From the NCBI GenBank assembly GCA_000697665.1, contig KL197713.1, positions 894,593 to 958,592 on the forward strand: a stretch of 64,000 bases of DNA, given 5' to 3'. The first letter of the stretch is position 1; each line of letters begins with the position of its first letter. Source of the DNA: Jaapia argillacea MUCL 33604 (lineage: Eukaryota; Basidiomycota; Agaricomycetes; Jaapiales; Jaapiaceae). The notes beneath the pieces were generated by a model, which did not search any database, was not told the origin of the DNA, and worked only from the letters and a program-made list of their open reading frames with translations. This document shows positions 11,567-23,360 of this stretch, piece after piece. The position numbers and the translations under genes were made by a program.

Positions 11567-12479
11567 TCACTTCCCGGTCTTGATACGCTGTGCGCGTTGC
11601 AGCTGTAAAGATTAGAAATAGTCAGATCATTGAGGTTGGACGGTCATGGCACGGTACCCACTCGTCGTCGCTTCTTTAACCTAAGTGGAGTACTGGTTAG
11701 TCACTCCGTTGCGGGGGACAGAGCGAATGGACATACTTGTGTTTGTTCATCTTCTTTCGCCGCTTCCTTTTCACGCTGTCCATGTAGACTTGCAAAGGCG
11801 ACAAGTCGACCGGAGTGGTTCTCCCCTGTGCCACATCCATACCAAGTCGTTGCAAGGTACTCTCCCAAGACACCGTGGATCCCACCCGATTCATCACGAG
11901 CGCTCGAGCGAGCTGCCGAGCTGCATCAGCGTCAGCCTCGGGCGACGCTTCCGGAGGGTCTTCCAAGCTCTCCATCTTTGCGGGTGGACTTTCTTCCAAG
12001 GACGGAGTGAATGTGGGTTGTGACTCAAACACGGATGATGCGGGGAGCGACAGCAATAAGAGCGGTCGATGGAGCGAGAAAAATTGATGCAACTTCAGAT
12101 CTTGTGGATTCATGGCTGGATGGATGGCGAATGGCGCATGATTGAGAGTGGGAATGGTGTGTATAGGAAGTGGATCTTTCTTCTGGCTGTTCGGAGAAGG
12201 CGCCGACAGCTCCTCGGGTTTCTTCCCAACTCCTCCAGGTGACGACGCATCGCCTGACGACCCTGGCCCTGTTCCCGCTACGCCCGATGTCGCGTCAGAC
12301 TTGGCGGATTTGCCACTTCCACTCCCGCCGCTACCGCCACTGCCGCTACTACCATGGGTGGATGTAATAACCTTTGGAGGTTTTGTGGAATTGAAGTAGC
12401 GGCCGCCTCCCGGTTTGGAGGAGAAGAAGGAGTATGTCCTGCGGCTTGCCGGGGGAGCTTTCAGCAAGCGAGAAAGCAT
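11567..12479 (-). CDS. COX24: Mitochondrial small ribosomal subunit protein mS38 (COX24 family)
   Basis: Basic protein of the mitochondrial small ribosomal subunit, in yeast needed for COX1 expression. Exons: 12479-11737, 11680-11662 (19 nt), 11602-11567; 265 aa. The conserved DUF1713 tail is rebuilt only by splicing through the 19-nt microexon: SVKRKRRKKMNKHK, then LKKRRR, then LQRAQRIKTGK and stop. The N-terminus MLSRLLKAPPASRRTYSFF is an Arg/Ser-rich mitochondrial presequence, so I start at 12479 rather than at 12548. The middle is a long Gly/Ser and Pro-rich linker followed by an alpha-helical section; the family is often reduced to the C-terminal tail, so this copy is long. Tail to tail with GPI10. 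Confidence 0.88.
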
Positions 12480-12698
12480 GGGTGAGTGCGTGGGCGGGTA
12501 ACCTTGGAGGGTGTCCTCGCCGTCAGAGATTACAAGCCAAGTTCGCACACGGCCCCGAAAATGGACTGTCCATTTTCTGGTCTGCCGTGGACCGATCCAA
12601 TGACTTGCCTATTCGAGAACGCCACGCGAGCAGCACCGCCACCCGGTAGCTGTGACGGCAACTGCTGCAACAATTGCGAATGCTTTCAGTAGCTGACC

Positions 12699-13948
12699 AT
12701 GGCGCCCTTACCAGTCCCACCCAGAGAGGATTTTGTGGATCATGCATTGCTAGCCGCTAGTCTGGAGGATCTGAAGACACCACACCAGCTGTCTCCTGTA
12801 ATTTCTGCATTGGCGAGGGCTGCCAAGTCGAAGCTTACTATCATCCTCTTCTCCCCACTGTTTGGAAGCAGCGACGCTGGGATATCACACACAGAAGAGT
12901 GGCATGATGTCCAGAGGTTGTTGACATACGTATATGTCCAGGCAACCAAGATCTCAAGAGAACTGGACAAGCTCTTGATGTCCGTGGACGTTTTGTTGAA
13001 AGGATTCCATGACAAGGTCGGGGAAGAAGTTGGGAAGGGAGCGGAGAGGTTATACCGCGTTGCAGGAGGTGAGATGTCTTCTAATCAATGTATTCTTCCC
13101 TTTCAGAGCCACAGGAAAGCTAACTCGCTGTACGTAATTTGATTCAGATAAAGTAGACCTACCTCTCCCCGAATCCATACTATCACTTCCTCAAACATGG
13201 CTCCCACCCGGTGGCGCAGCATACCTCCACCCAGATGTCCACTATCACCACATTCGCACCGAAGCGCCGAAATCTGAGCCGAGTACACCCCTTCCTCCCC
13301 TGTATCCAGTTGTGGCGCTTGGGGGCACCTTCGACCATCTCCACGCAGGCCACAAGATCCTTCTCAGCATGGCAGCCTGGATAACCAGAACGAAAATCAT
13401 AGTCGGTGTCACTGGTACGCCTCCACGCCCCTTCATTCCTCTCCTCCACCTATCCCATTCTAATTCCTTCCGACATTGTTACATAGATGACCGGTTACTG
13501 GTGAAGAAAGCGAACAAGGAGGTTATACAAGACATTACAACCCGAATGTCCCACGTTACAGCTTTCCTGGCGTTATTCAGGCCAGGTCTCGAATACGAAG
13601 TTGTTCCGATTGATGATGTCTACGGGCCTACAGCTTGGGATCCTGACATTCAAGCTCTTGTGCTCAGTAAGGAGACGCTTGCGGGCGGAGTTGCAAGTTC
13701 GTCACCTATCCTCTGCTACTTGTTCACCATCCTCTAACAGCTTTTTTGATCTCCGTGCAGTCGATAAACTGCGGTTAGAAAAGGATTTACCACCTCTACG
13801 GACTTTCGTCATCGACGTGATATCTGCAACCGAGGAGAGTCTCGACCATGAAGATGCGGATTTGTTGAAGCAAGCCAAGATGAGCAGTACATTCATTCGC
13901 GAACGGCTTGTCAAGAAACGGAAGGCATCGGAGGAGGGAGGGAGGTGA
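12699..13948 (+). CDS. CAB4: Phosphopantetheine adenylyltransferase (CoA synthesis)
   Basis: Fourth step of coenzyme A synthesis: ATP plus 4'-phosphopantetheine gives dephospho-CoA. Exons 12699-13068, 13148-13414, 13487-13696, 13761-13948; 344 aa. The eukaryotic PPAT signature GGTFDHLHAGHKILL (about residues 181-195) contains the two histidines of the nucleotidyltransferase superfamily. It is followed by TKIIVGVTDDRLLVKKANKE across the second intron. The final exon ends in a Lys/Arg-rich tail. As in yeast Cab4 there is an N-terminal region of about 170 residues with no clear motif. A separate dephospho-CoA kinase domain is absent, as expected in fungi. Confidence 0.9.
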
Positions 13949-14145
13949 TCCAATTGAGTAGAAGGTGATGTAGTATGTTTATTCGCTGCAAGGGCGTTGT
14001 AAGGGGCATCGTTATGGTGGAGTAGGAAATAAATGTTGTATTGATACACTGGCACACAAGGTAGAATAATACAGAACAGGATTAGACCAAGCACAACATT
14101 CTGACATCAACAAAGTCCCATTGTCCAATTTACCATGATGAGCTA

Positions 14146-15413
14146 CTAAGTAACAGTAACGATCTGACCCTTGCCGTCCTTGAGAATGACAAGTTCACAA
14201 TCAATCTTCTCTCCAGTATCTCCACAGACCACGTCGGTGGGATCATTAGAATTGGTCTTGATTTGTCGAGTCTCCATAAACGACCGGCCCAGGACGACAT
14301 CGAAATGTGACTCCTCAGAGAGGTACACCGCATGGGAGGTCTTGGTTCGGCCGACTGTGATGGGCCATTTCCCGATACTGTCATGACGAGGTGAGATGAG
14401 AGAGGAAGACAAAGCAAAGGAATAAGTTCGCACTTGATGAGCCCACCATATCCGTAATACCCAGGTGCCGCATCACGGGGGATAAAACCATGCTTCAAAG
14501 CAAACTTTCTAGAAATATAGACGTGCCTATACCCGTTCTTCAGCAGCATGCGAACTAAGACAACTCATCGGTTACCAACAAAACACAAAGGAACAAGCAA
14601 ACTAGCTCACCATTCTGAACAGGGCCAATGGTCCCCAAGATGGTCCTGACGCCATTCTCACTGTGAAACCTCTCAAAATCCTTCTTGAATTGTGGTATCC
14701 CATCACTCTCCGCAGCACCAGCGCCTTTGGTCTTTGCCTTGCGCGAGGTATTACTGCGTACCGAGCTTATGCGGGATTGGGGCCTTGAAGGTGGTGAGCC
14801 CGGTCTTGATGAGGAAGAATGGGCTTGAGGTTGGAAGAGATAGAAGGAGACGTTTTGGTATGACGGGGGAGTGGGGAGTGGGGCTTTAGGGTTACGGACG
14901 TGGAGGGTTGGTTGAGACAGTGGCGAGGGCGTTTCACTGGTGGGCTTTTGTCTCCAAGTGAATATCGTATAGTCCGCATCTGTAGTTGTGAGTTGGAGCG
15001 AGACCCTGAGGGCTTTCGAGGCATTGCTCACCGTCGTCTAAATTCCATATTGCGTCGTTCCACTGGTATTTTACCCATCCAGGGCCAACACGCTCGCCTT
15101 TGTAATCTGTACTTGACTTTCGGCTGAGCTTGTCAAAAAGTGACTGTAGTGAGTCTTCCTCGACTGCAAGGAACAACGATAGATGAGTGTTCTGCGTTGC
15201 AGCGGCGGGCGGTCGACGACTTACTGGAGTGAACGATTGCGAAAGAGGAGGTGGGGGTATGCACATTGACAATTGTGGGTTCGGTACTGGAAGGCATAGC
15301 AGTTCTGAGAGGCCCTGTTGCTGCTCTGTTCCGCCTTTGTAGTATTCCACTACCATCTCGAAGCGGAAGTCTCGTGGTGACGTCGTCGATCCGTCACGTG
15401 CACGATCGTCCAT
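14146..15413 (-). CDS. Conserved fungal protein of unknown function, retropepsin-like layout
   Basis: I do not recognise a named family. Exons: 15413-15225, 15143-15032, 14979-14611, 14554-14434, 14377-14146; 340 aa. The N-terminal half has short beta-rich segments (VEYYKGG, SLFDKLSRKSS, KYQWNDAIWNLDDDADYTIF) reminiscent of a small ubiquitin- or PB1-like fold, then a Ser/Pro/Arg-rich linker. The C-terminal 140 residues look strongly conserved: VRMLLKNGYRHVYISRKFA, GGLINIGKWPITVGRT, HFDVVLGRSF, and a final VILKDGKGQIVTVT. The order (loop plus IS.KFA, I..WPI.VG, FDVVLGRSF) recalls retropepsin-like domains, but the DTG/DSG catalytic loop is not seen at the expected place. It looks like a host gene with regular spliceosomal introns; there are no repeats or polymerase genes around it. 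The start is uncertain; Met at 15357 is the alternative. Confidence 0.6.
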
Positions 15414-15645
15414 ACGAAATCACTCTGCGGCTTTCTAACCAACAGAAAGGAAACAGACTTCGACGTACAGATAGCTCTGCAGTGCCGGAGAAATTCATCT
15501 TCGAACTTTCGAGGTTTCAGACATGGGATTGATTATGTGCAACGGACGGAAGAGATAAATCAACGAAAGTTCCATCTATTTCGATGCGGCGCTCGGTGCG
15601 AAAGAAGAACAACTGTTAGCTCTGATATAAACCAGGTCCAGATAT

Positions 15646-16745
15646 CTACACGCATTGGTAGTAATATGGGGGGTCGATAGCAGTACAGGTGCTGCCAACA
15701 GCACAAGTGTAGGGTCCTGTTGATACGTTCAATCACGAAAATTGATATCTTGAGAGAATTATGAATGCGCACCTTTAAAGTTGCCGCTAGTACCACCGCA
15801 CTGGCCGTACTAGAGGTGACCAGGTCAGTAAAAAAATCATTCGAGGAAAACAACCGAGGGAAGCTAAGCGAACCTTGGCCACAGTGGGACCGAGATAGGA
15901 GTCGTATAAGGTTGTAGTAGTTGTGTGCGCCTCCGACAATTCCATGCCAAAGAAGTTCATGATATCATGCTCGGTCATGTTAGAGGCAACGCTGGAGGGG
16001 TCGTCGACTGGCGTGGTATCGGATGCGACATAGGCGATGAGCTGGAATGCGCTGAGGTCTCCGTAGCCCAGAGATCCTTCCTCCCAAGTGGTGCAATTCT
16101 GTCGTTGTCAACGAATATGTTAGTCCAGGAAAAATAGTCTGTGGGAAAGGGAGTAGACCTGGCAACGGAATGACGCCTTGATATGAGTGCTGTTCACGAC
16201 GGAGTCGGGGAGAAGGGTGATGACTGGTCCTGCGTAAGGCAGGGGCTGAACATATCCTCTATTGGAGAGGGGCGGTTAGTCTTTTGAAGGACAAGGGGCT
16301 ATGTATCGGCACTGACGAAGTCCAACGAGGGCCAAACATGACCTGGCCGTTGTATGGCCACACCGTGAACAACAAACTCTCGGCCATCGTGCCACCGATG
16401 CTGAGTCCGGTCCAACCGTAGCTGACGGGTGCAATGATCTCGCCCAAGAATTCTGTATAGTTGGGGGTGGTGCCGGTGGTCAGGGGAGGAAGTATCAACC
16501 CGATTGTGATGTCGTATGTAGCGTCCTGTACAAGTCTTAATACAACTTCAAAATCTTCAAGAAGCGAAGTCGTACATAGTATCCTTGGTAGCAGATATTG
16601 CTAAAGGCATCGCAATAGGGTGAATTGGCTTGCGCGACGGCTGGAGGTGTCTCAGTCAAAGTAAGATGCAAGACCCTGCAATTCAAGACGTACCAAGGCC
16701 GACGTAGGTCAAAGAAGCCAATACAGCGGTCTTGAGAGAGAACAT
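15646..16745 (-). CDS. Secreted CDH-type b-type cytochrome with C-terminal CBM1
   Basis: Extracellular haem protein like the cytochrome domain of cellobiose dehydrogenase, anchored to cellulose and lacking a flavin domain; matches the layout of the carbohydrate-binding cytochrome b562 described in Phanerochaete. Exons: 16745-16694, 16640-16576, 16525-16317, 16258-16159, 16098-15874, 15809-15773, 15716-15646; 252 aa. Signal peptide about 1-20 (cut near AVAQA). The cytochrome spans about 24-200: GWTGLSIGGTM gives Met86, and TEHDIMNFFGMEL gives His186, which fit the axial haem ligands (the spacing of 100 is close to that in CDH). FRCQNCTTW carries the disulphide pair. Residues 218-252 form a complete CBM1 (YGQCGG, GPYTCAVGSTC, PPYYYQC). 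The linker is short with a TTTTT run. Likely electron donor or acceptor for LPMOs or CDH, by inference. Confidence 0.9.
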
Positions 16746-17209
16746 CGTAGTAGAGTGCGCGGTGTGTTGGATTTTTCTGCCATTTCTGCAGCATCACCCC
16801 CACTCCTCTTATGTGCCCAGAGAGTCGGAGGCCGGGAAACGAGTGAGGTTCACTTCCCAAGATATTTGCCTAGCTTCAGCCGCGATTGACGCGAAACATA
16901 TATATAGCAGCGATCCTGTGTGGTAGTTTCGAGAGGGGGAAGCAAACCCAGAGACGAGGGAACGAGATTCAGAGGACGGAACACAGAGTATTCTCAGCAC
17001 AGATACTCGGCGCTCACTGTGTCCAAGGCAAGCGAAACGCGCGAAGATCACGTGATTGATACATGACGCCGAAGCTCAGCAGATTATTTTCCAGCTATCA
17101 TCCGCTTGCTTCAAACACTCGTTCACGGGGACAGTATCGCTCTTTCCGACTTCCTACCGACCAAGGATCAAAGCTTACACTACGTGAGGTCGCATCCCAC
17201 CACAGAAAA
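16746..17209. promoter_or_regulatory. Divergent promoter between the CBM1 cytochrome and SNU13
   Basis: The two genes are transcribed away from each other across 464 bp. An ATATATATA box at 16898-16906 is about 153 bp upstream of the cytochrome start and reads equally on both strands. It suits the regulated secreted gene better than SNU13, which it would precede by about 300 bp. The rest shows no clear repeat or gene. Confidence 0.4.
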
Positions 17210-17779
17210 ATGGCTGACACTCGAGGAAAGGCTTGGCCACTAGCTGAAGCTGAGCTCACAAACCAGGTCGGCCGCTGGATTTGCCTTCGACGAAGTATGA
17301 ACCAATCCTTACATTTACCCATCGCTCTGTAGATTCTCGACTTAGTGCAACAGGCGTCGCAGTACAAGCAGCTTAAAAAAGGAGCCAATGAAGGCAGGTG
17401 TATTGGTCTCAGTCTTTGGACCAGCGATCATCTTACCATCACTATTTTCATCCAGCCACTAAAACTCTCAATCGCGGAATCTCTGAGTTCATCATCTTGA
17501 CTGCGGACACAGAACCCATTGAGATTCTCCTCCATCTCCCCTTGTTGTGCGAGGAGAAGGTACGTCACTTGGTTGGACAACTCAGAACACCCGGAGATAC
17601 TGACATATCCCTGATCGTAGAACGTCCCATATGTGTTTGTGCCATCGAAAACCGCACTGGGAAGAGCATGCGGTGTATCAAGGCCCGTTATCGCTGCGAG
17701 CGTCACGACCAACGAGACTAGGGAGTTGCAGAGTCAGATTCAAACTATCAAGAACGCCATCGACAAGTTGATTGTCTGA
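17210..17779 (+). CDS. SNU13: SNU13 (15.5K), U4/U6.U5 and box C/D RNA-binding protein
   Basis: Binds kink-turns in U4 snRNA and box C/D snoRNAs; acts in pre-mRNA splicing and rRNA methylation. Exons 17210-17266, 17333-17393, 17456-17559, 17621-17779; 126 aa, the standard family length. [74 protein letters not shown] and the final [15 protein letters not shown] are all near-identical to known Snu13. The second intron (17394-17455) must start with GC: joining GAAG to CCACT gives the invariant NEATKT, while the nearby GT at 17398 would put a stop in frame. The gene for a spliceosomal protein thus carries a non-canonical intron. Confidence 0.97.
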
Positions 17780-18359
17780 TGTTGACTCGCTGTATTTTTT
17801 CGTGTGTATTATATCGGATAGGATTAGCATGTCCTCCGACCCTCTACATGATTGAAGCCCGAGTGACTATCTGATAACGATGCGTCCCCAGTTTAGAGGC
17901 CTGAACCCCGACGCCTATCTCTTACGAGGTTTCCCCCAACATGGGATCATTTTCGTTCATTTCAACAGCAGTGTATACCAGAGGACCCCACGTCTCCGGA
18001 CGGCCGATAAACCGATGCAGGGTTGTACACGAGCTTAATCACGGAGATTCAATGCGCAGGAGAACACCACGCCGACGCACGCAGGCAGCCGTGCGTTGAT
18101 TAACGGATGAGAATGCAATTCAAAATCGGACGGCAACATGTATTCCGTTGAACAAAGCTAGAGGGTAACGTTGAGATTGACGTACAACAGAGTATCTTTA
18201 CGGGTGGTGGGTGAGAGCCAATGGATCGATATGATTGAAAACCACAAAGGGACGAATGAACAGCCTTGGGTGGCTCAGATAACAGCCGATCCGAGGACCA
18301 GCGAGGAGTAAATGAGAAGGAGAAGCATGATAGACGACTGACAACAGGCATCCACGCGA
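17780..18359. other. Intergenic, 3' ends of SNU13 and UBC9
   Basis: 580 bp between two convergent genes. No coding motif, RNA gene or repeat is visible; it must hold both 3' untranslated regions. Confidence 0.5.
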
Positions 18360-19243
18360 TCATTTGGGGACGTTTTCGCGTGACTGTTGCCGTACTCTCC
18401 TCCTGCAAGGACATCAGGTGTGGAAAGCAGAGAAAAGTATCGTGAACATACTCATATGCGGTCTTGTCGTTCCTAAATACGGATGTTGAGTGAACAATTG
18501 ACGCGAATTTCGGCGAGAACTTACTTGAACATGGTGTATGCGTCGCTCTGGGCAGGATCGTTCACGTTGGGGTCGTCAAGAAGATCCTGGATTCCCAGCA
18601 AGATCTGAGGCTGATTGTAGAGTGATTCTCTCAGGATAGCATCGAAGAAGCCTTACCTGCTTGATGGTGATGGCCGGCTTCCATCCCTTCTCCTCGTCCA
18701 GAATCGACAAACAGACCGTTCCGGAAGGGTACACGTTTGGATGAAACAGAGGCGGTGTGAATTTACCTGGTCAAATCGCCAGTACGTTAGCTCCTTTGTC
18801 AATCGGAGAGAGAAGGGCCGCATTGTCTTACACTTCGGTGGCTTCGATGGGTAATCTCGAATTAAGTTTTAGAGCTGGACCAATACCAACATTGCAAGTC
18901 GACTGAGGGGCGTTACCTTCAGGGAAGTTCATCAACAACTTGTACACACCACCTTCCCATGGTGTCTGTTTGAGATTTCAGAATGAAACGCGCTAAACTA
19001 ACAGAGGTAGGATATGGACACGACGTACGCCCGACTTCCCAGGGATTCCGACCTCCCATTCCATCAGGTTCATGGATCCATCAGAAGCCTTTGCAGGCTT
19101 GGCGTAGAAGCCCTGAATAGTATTCACATGTCATTGTTTGGAAGATGGAAAGTGCCCCGAAAGCTGGAAGAACTCACGAACGGATGGTCCTTTCTCCATT
19201 GCTTGCGTTCCTCAGCAAGGCGGGTTCGGCAAATACCAGACAT
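18360..19243 (-). CDS. UBC9: SUMO-conjugating enzyme UBC9
   Basis: E2 enzyme of the SUMO pathway, nuclear. Exons: 19243-19178, 19112-19029, 18965-18917, 18855-18832 (24 nt), 18766-18657, 18604-18525, 18472-18452 (21 nt), 18402-18360; 158 aa, the exact family length. N-terminus [21 protein letters not shown]; catalytic motif [16 protein letters not shown] with the active Cys at residue 93; then [19 protein letters not shown] and the end [15 protein letters not shown]. Eight exons for 158 residues make this one of the most finely split genes here. Every junction restores a conserved motif. Confidence 0.97.
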
Positions 19244-19916
19244 TGCGTAGTCAAATTCGCAGAGGAAGCAAAGTGTAAGTAAAATGGATTCCGCAAAACA
19301 GATGAAGAGGCGGCGGGTCGTCAGAGAAGCTCAGTAGCGAGCAGTTCAGTGAAGAGGCGAAGTGAAGGTCTCAATCAATCAATCGCCACAATTGATGACT
19401 CAGCGAAGGCCACGTGGAAAAGAAGCCCTAACCACCAAACTTGAAGGTTCGACTCCCCGCCACTGAGCGCCATCACCAAACCTTGATACGATACCGTGCT
19501 CTTGTTCCCTAAATATTTCCTCAGGATCTGCCCTCAAAAGAATCCTGAATTGGATTGCCCTTTCCAGGTACCTGAACTCCAGATAAGATTGATCGCCGTA
19601 CACATCGTTCACCCATTCCTAATACTCGAGGTGCTCAGTGAATACAAAACTCCGACTTGGAACGGAGTATCACACTTTTCATTCCCGTCGAGGTCGCTAT
19701 TAATACGTAGCGCATCTCCGGTCAGTCGATAAGCTTCGCTCGACATGTGTGACGGAGCGGTATTACCACCGGCGGAAGACAAGCCCTCGGCGGAGATCCA
19801 GAGGTGGTTTGAAATTTATTCCTGTCTTTTAAATGCCGGACTGAACATCGCCGTGTAGTGACTACTATCCTTTGTCTCCCTTTGATTCCTTTCAATAACA
19901 TCTCTGGCAACCCATC
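19244..19916. other. Divergent intergenic region UBC9 / methyltransferase
   Basis: 673 bp of promoter for both flanking genes. No gene is supported. A tRNA-like B-box sequence at about 19447 was examined and rejected because the arms do not pair. Confidence 0.45.
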
Positions 19917-21472
19917 ATGGATATAGACGAGCAAGAATATGGATCCGACAATGAAGATATGTCAGTTCGGTCGGGCAGCCCAGCGCCTTCGGTCTACTCC
20001 TTCCACCCCTCGGTTGATGAACGCTTGGTTGTGAGTTCGAATCTATGGCTGTCTACGGGCATCAATAACAATTGATTAGCTTCGCAGTGTGCACGGTCGA
20101 ATATTGAACAGTCAGAATGAGGTTCGCAATTTGGCACCTCGCTCCTACAAATATACTCACCAAGTACTAATAGACATACATGCTTCCTGTTGTACGCCCG
20201 TCCTCTAAGGTTGCGTCTTGCACCTAACCAATCCTCGCAGGACGTCGAGGAGCACCAACGTCTGGATTTGCAACATCAAATATACACTCGCATGCTTGGC
20301 GGGTCCCTCTACGCCGCGCCCGACCTAGTCAGATCAGCCCTTCGACCGAGAAACGGTCCCCAGCCAGCCATTCTTGATATCGGTACTGGTAGCGGCAGCT
20401 GGTGAGCCTGCCGCATCGTTGGGCTCATTAGTGAAGTAATATTGTGTCAGGGCCCTCGATATGGCGAAGGAGTTTCCTCATTGCGATGTTGTTGGCATCG
20501 ATCTTGCACCTGTCCGACTTGTGGAGTAGGTGTATCTCTTACGTGCGAAGATCCACACTGACCACTTTCAGACTTCCACCCATAAATTGCAGGCAAGCGG
20601 TGCTATGCGAGAACTTACCAGCAGAGTGCTAAAATCCCTTTGGCAGGTTTGAGATAGACGATGTGGGGGTATTTATATCTATTCATCACGCCGCTCTCTG
20701 ACGACCAAACATAGGCGAACCTGGGGTTCCCTCACTACAGGAATAGTTTCGATGTGGTTCATTGTCGAGCCATATCTGGAGGGGTACGTGCTGGGATCAA
20801 CGGATTCCATGCCCTCCTCCGAATCTCACCATTTCATATTTCCTTAGATCCGTGACTTCCAAGAACTACTCTCGGAGATCGTGGATGTTCTCCGGCCAGG
20901 AGGTGTTCTACTCCTTGCAGATGGTGAAATGCAGCTGTATGACGCGAATAAAGTCGCAATGGCCGTCGTTGAGCCGGGAGAGCCCGGCTTCTCGTGGACT
21001 CAAAGAATTTTCTTTGCGACATACAATTCCATGAAGAATCGTGGCAGCTGCATAGACTCTCCCCATATGAGCCCTACGTGGCTTGAAGCTATGGAGGGAC
21101 TAGTCGATATCGACTGGTGTAAGGTTTTCATCCCCCTCGGACCTTGGCCAGCAGGTGAGCATGCGCGAAGTTCCCATGACCATCCATCTTAAGACGTCAC
21201 CGCAACAGACCCTCTGGAACAAATGCTGGGCGAGATGAACCGCACAAACTGCCTGAAGCATATATCGGGTATGGCACCATTGTTACTCAAGTGAGTGACT
21301 TGCGTCTCTTCTATCACTATTTGGCTGATCCTTCGCCTCGCGGCGCACTAGTGAGGGTTACTTTCAGGAGACCGTGGACAAGATGATAAGAGAAGCAACA
21401 CTTGAGTTAACGGAACTGAGAGTCCATCTCTACACCCGATGGAGTTTTGCTTGGGCAGTTAAGCAGCCGTGA
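19917..21472 (+). CDS. SAM-dependent class I methyltransferase (LaeA/TAM-like)
   Basis: Cytosolic or nuclear methyltransferase with unknown substrate. Exons 19917-20030, 20080-20121, 20174-20191 (18 nt), 20241-20401, 20451-20525, 20572-20592 (21 nt), 20647-20668 (22 nt), 20715-20783, 20848-21154, 21209-21290, 21352-21472; 343 aa. Motif I is ILDIGTGSGSWALDMAKEFP, then VVGIDLAP and LPPINCRFEIDDV. NSFDVVHCRAISGGI and VDVLRPGGVLLLADGE are later SAM-fold motifs. This is the arrangement of the large fungal family around LaeA-type regulators of secondary metabolism, but no metabolite genes are nearby. The intron at 20593-20646 starts with GCAAGC, a GC-AG intron needed to keep NCRFEIDD in frame. The acidic N-terminus (MDIDEQEYGSDNED) is disordered. 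Confidence 0.85.
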
Positions 21473-21852
21473 GGCAGTCTCATCCGCCGTTTATCTAGAT
21501 GTATCACCTCCTGTCTGTTATCACACATACTGTATCCATTCCTTTGAGAGGAACGTTGACCCTTTGATTGGCTTCAAACGTTCACATCGAAACCGAAGGA
21601 GAACAGCCTATAGCTGTGTTCTGCATTCACTCGATTTATCTGGCTTTGCCGTCTGAAGACCTGCCCATGACTGGAAGCAAAAACCTGGAGGTTGTCGCAG
21701 TGAAGGGAAACCTTTGCGACATATGGACAAGCCAACAAAGAGGGTCGCTGTAGACCTTGTCCTAGACCGTAAATTTCTCACGCGACGCGTCGACAATTCC
21801 AAGCCGCGTCACCTTGCAATCAGACTGGTATCTGTGCAACTCGACCCTCACC
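21473..21852. other. Intergenic, methyltransferase 3' end and PRE2 promoter
   Basis: 380 bp between two same-strand genes. Open frames are short and unrelated to known families; nothing else is visible. Confidence 0.4.
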
Positions 21853-23133
<1,281 letters not shown>

Positions 23134-23360
23134 TATTCATGGGAGTTTACATTGTATCTGTAGTAGCATGATATCGATTACTTTTGGAGCTCCTGTTTCA
23201 AGTCAAGGGTTTCATCGTCTCCGTTGCGGAGCTGGTGGCAGAAGCCTGCACACGACCGGTTGCATCGATATCTATGTCAGGGCTTAGCGCGCTGTTATGA
23301 CACCCCTTGCCCTTGTCTGTGCGCCTACAAACACTAGTCGACTGTCTATCTAACGACCTC

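Noticed and set aside
14146-15413. Idea that the retropepsin-like gene is a retroelement remnant
   Set aside because: No terminal repeats, polymerase or integrase genes nearby, and it has four normal introns with frame preserved; it behaves as a host gene.
19380-19475. tRNA-like sequence with GGTTCGACTCC B-box
   Set aside because: The T-stem and acceptor stem do not pair and the A-box lacks the GG of the D-loop; no anticodon arm can be drawn.
19917-21472. Secondary-metabolite cluster around the LaeA-like methyltransferase
   Set aside because: Neighbours are UBC9 and PRE2, both housekeeping; the only SDR is 19 kb away beside ATG15.
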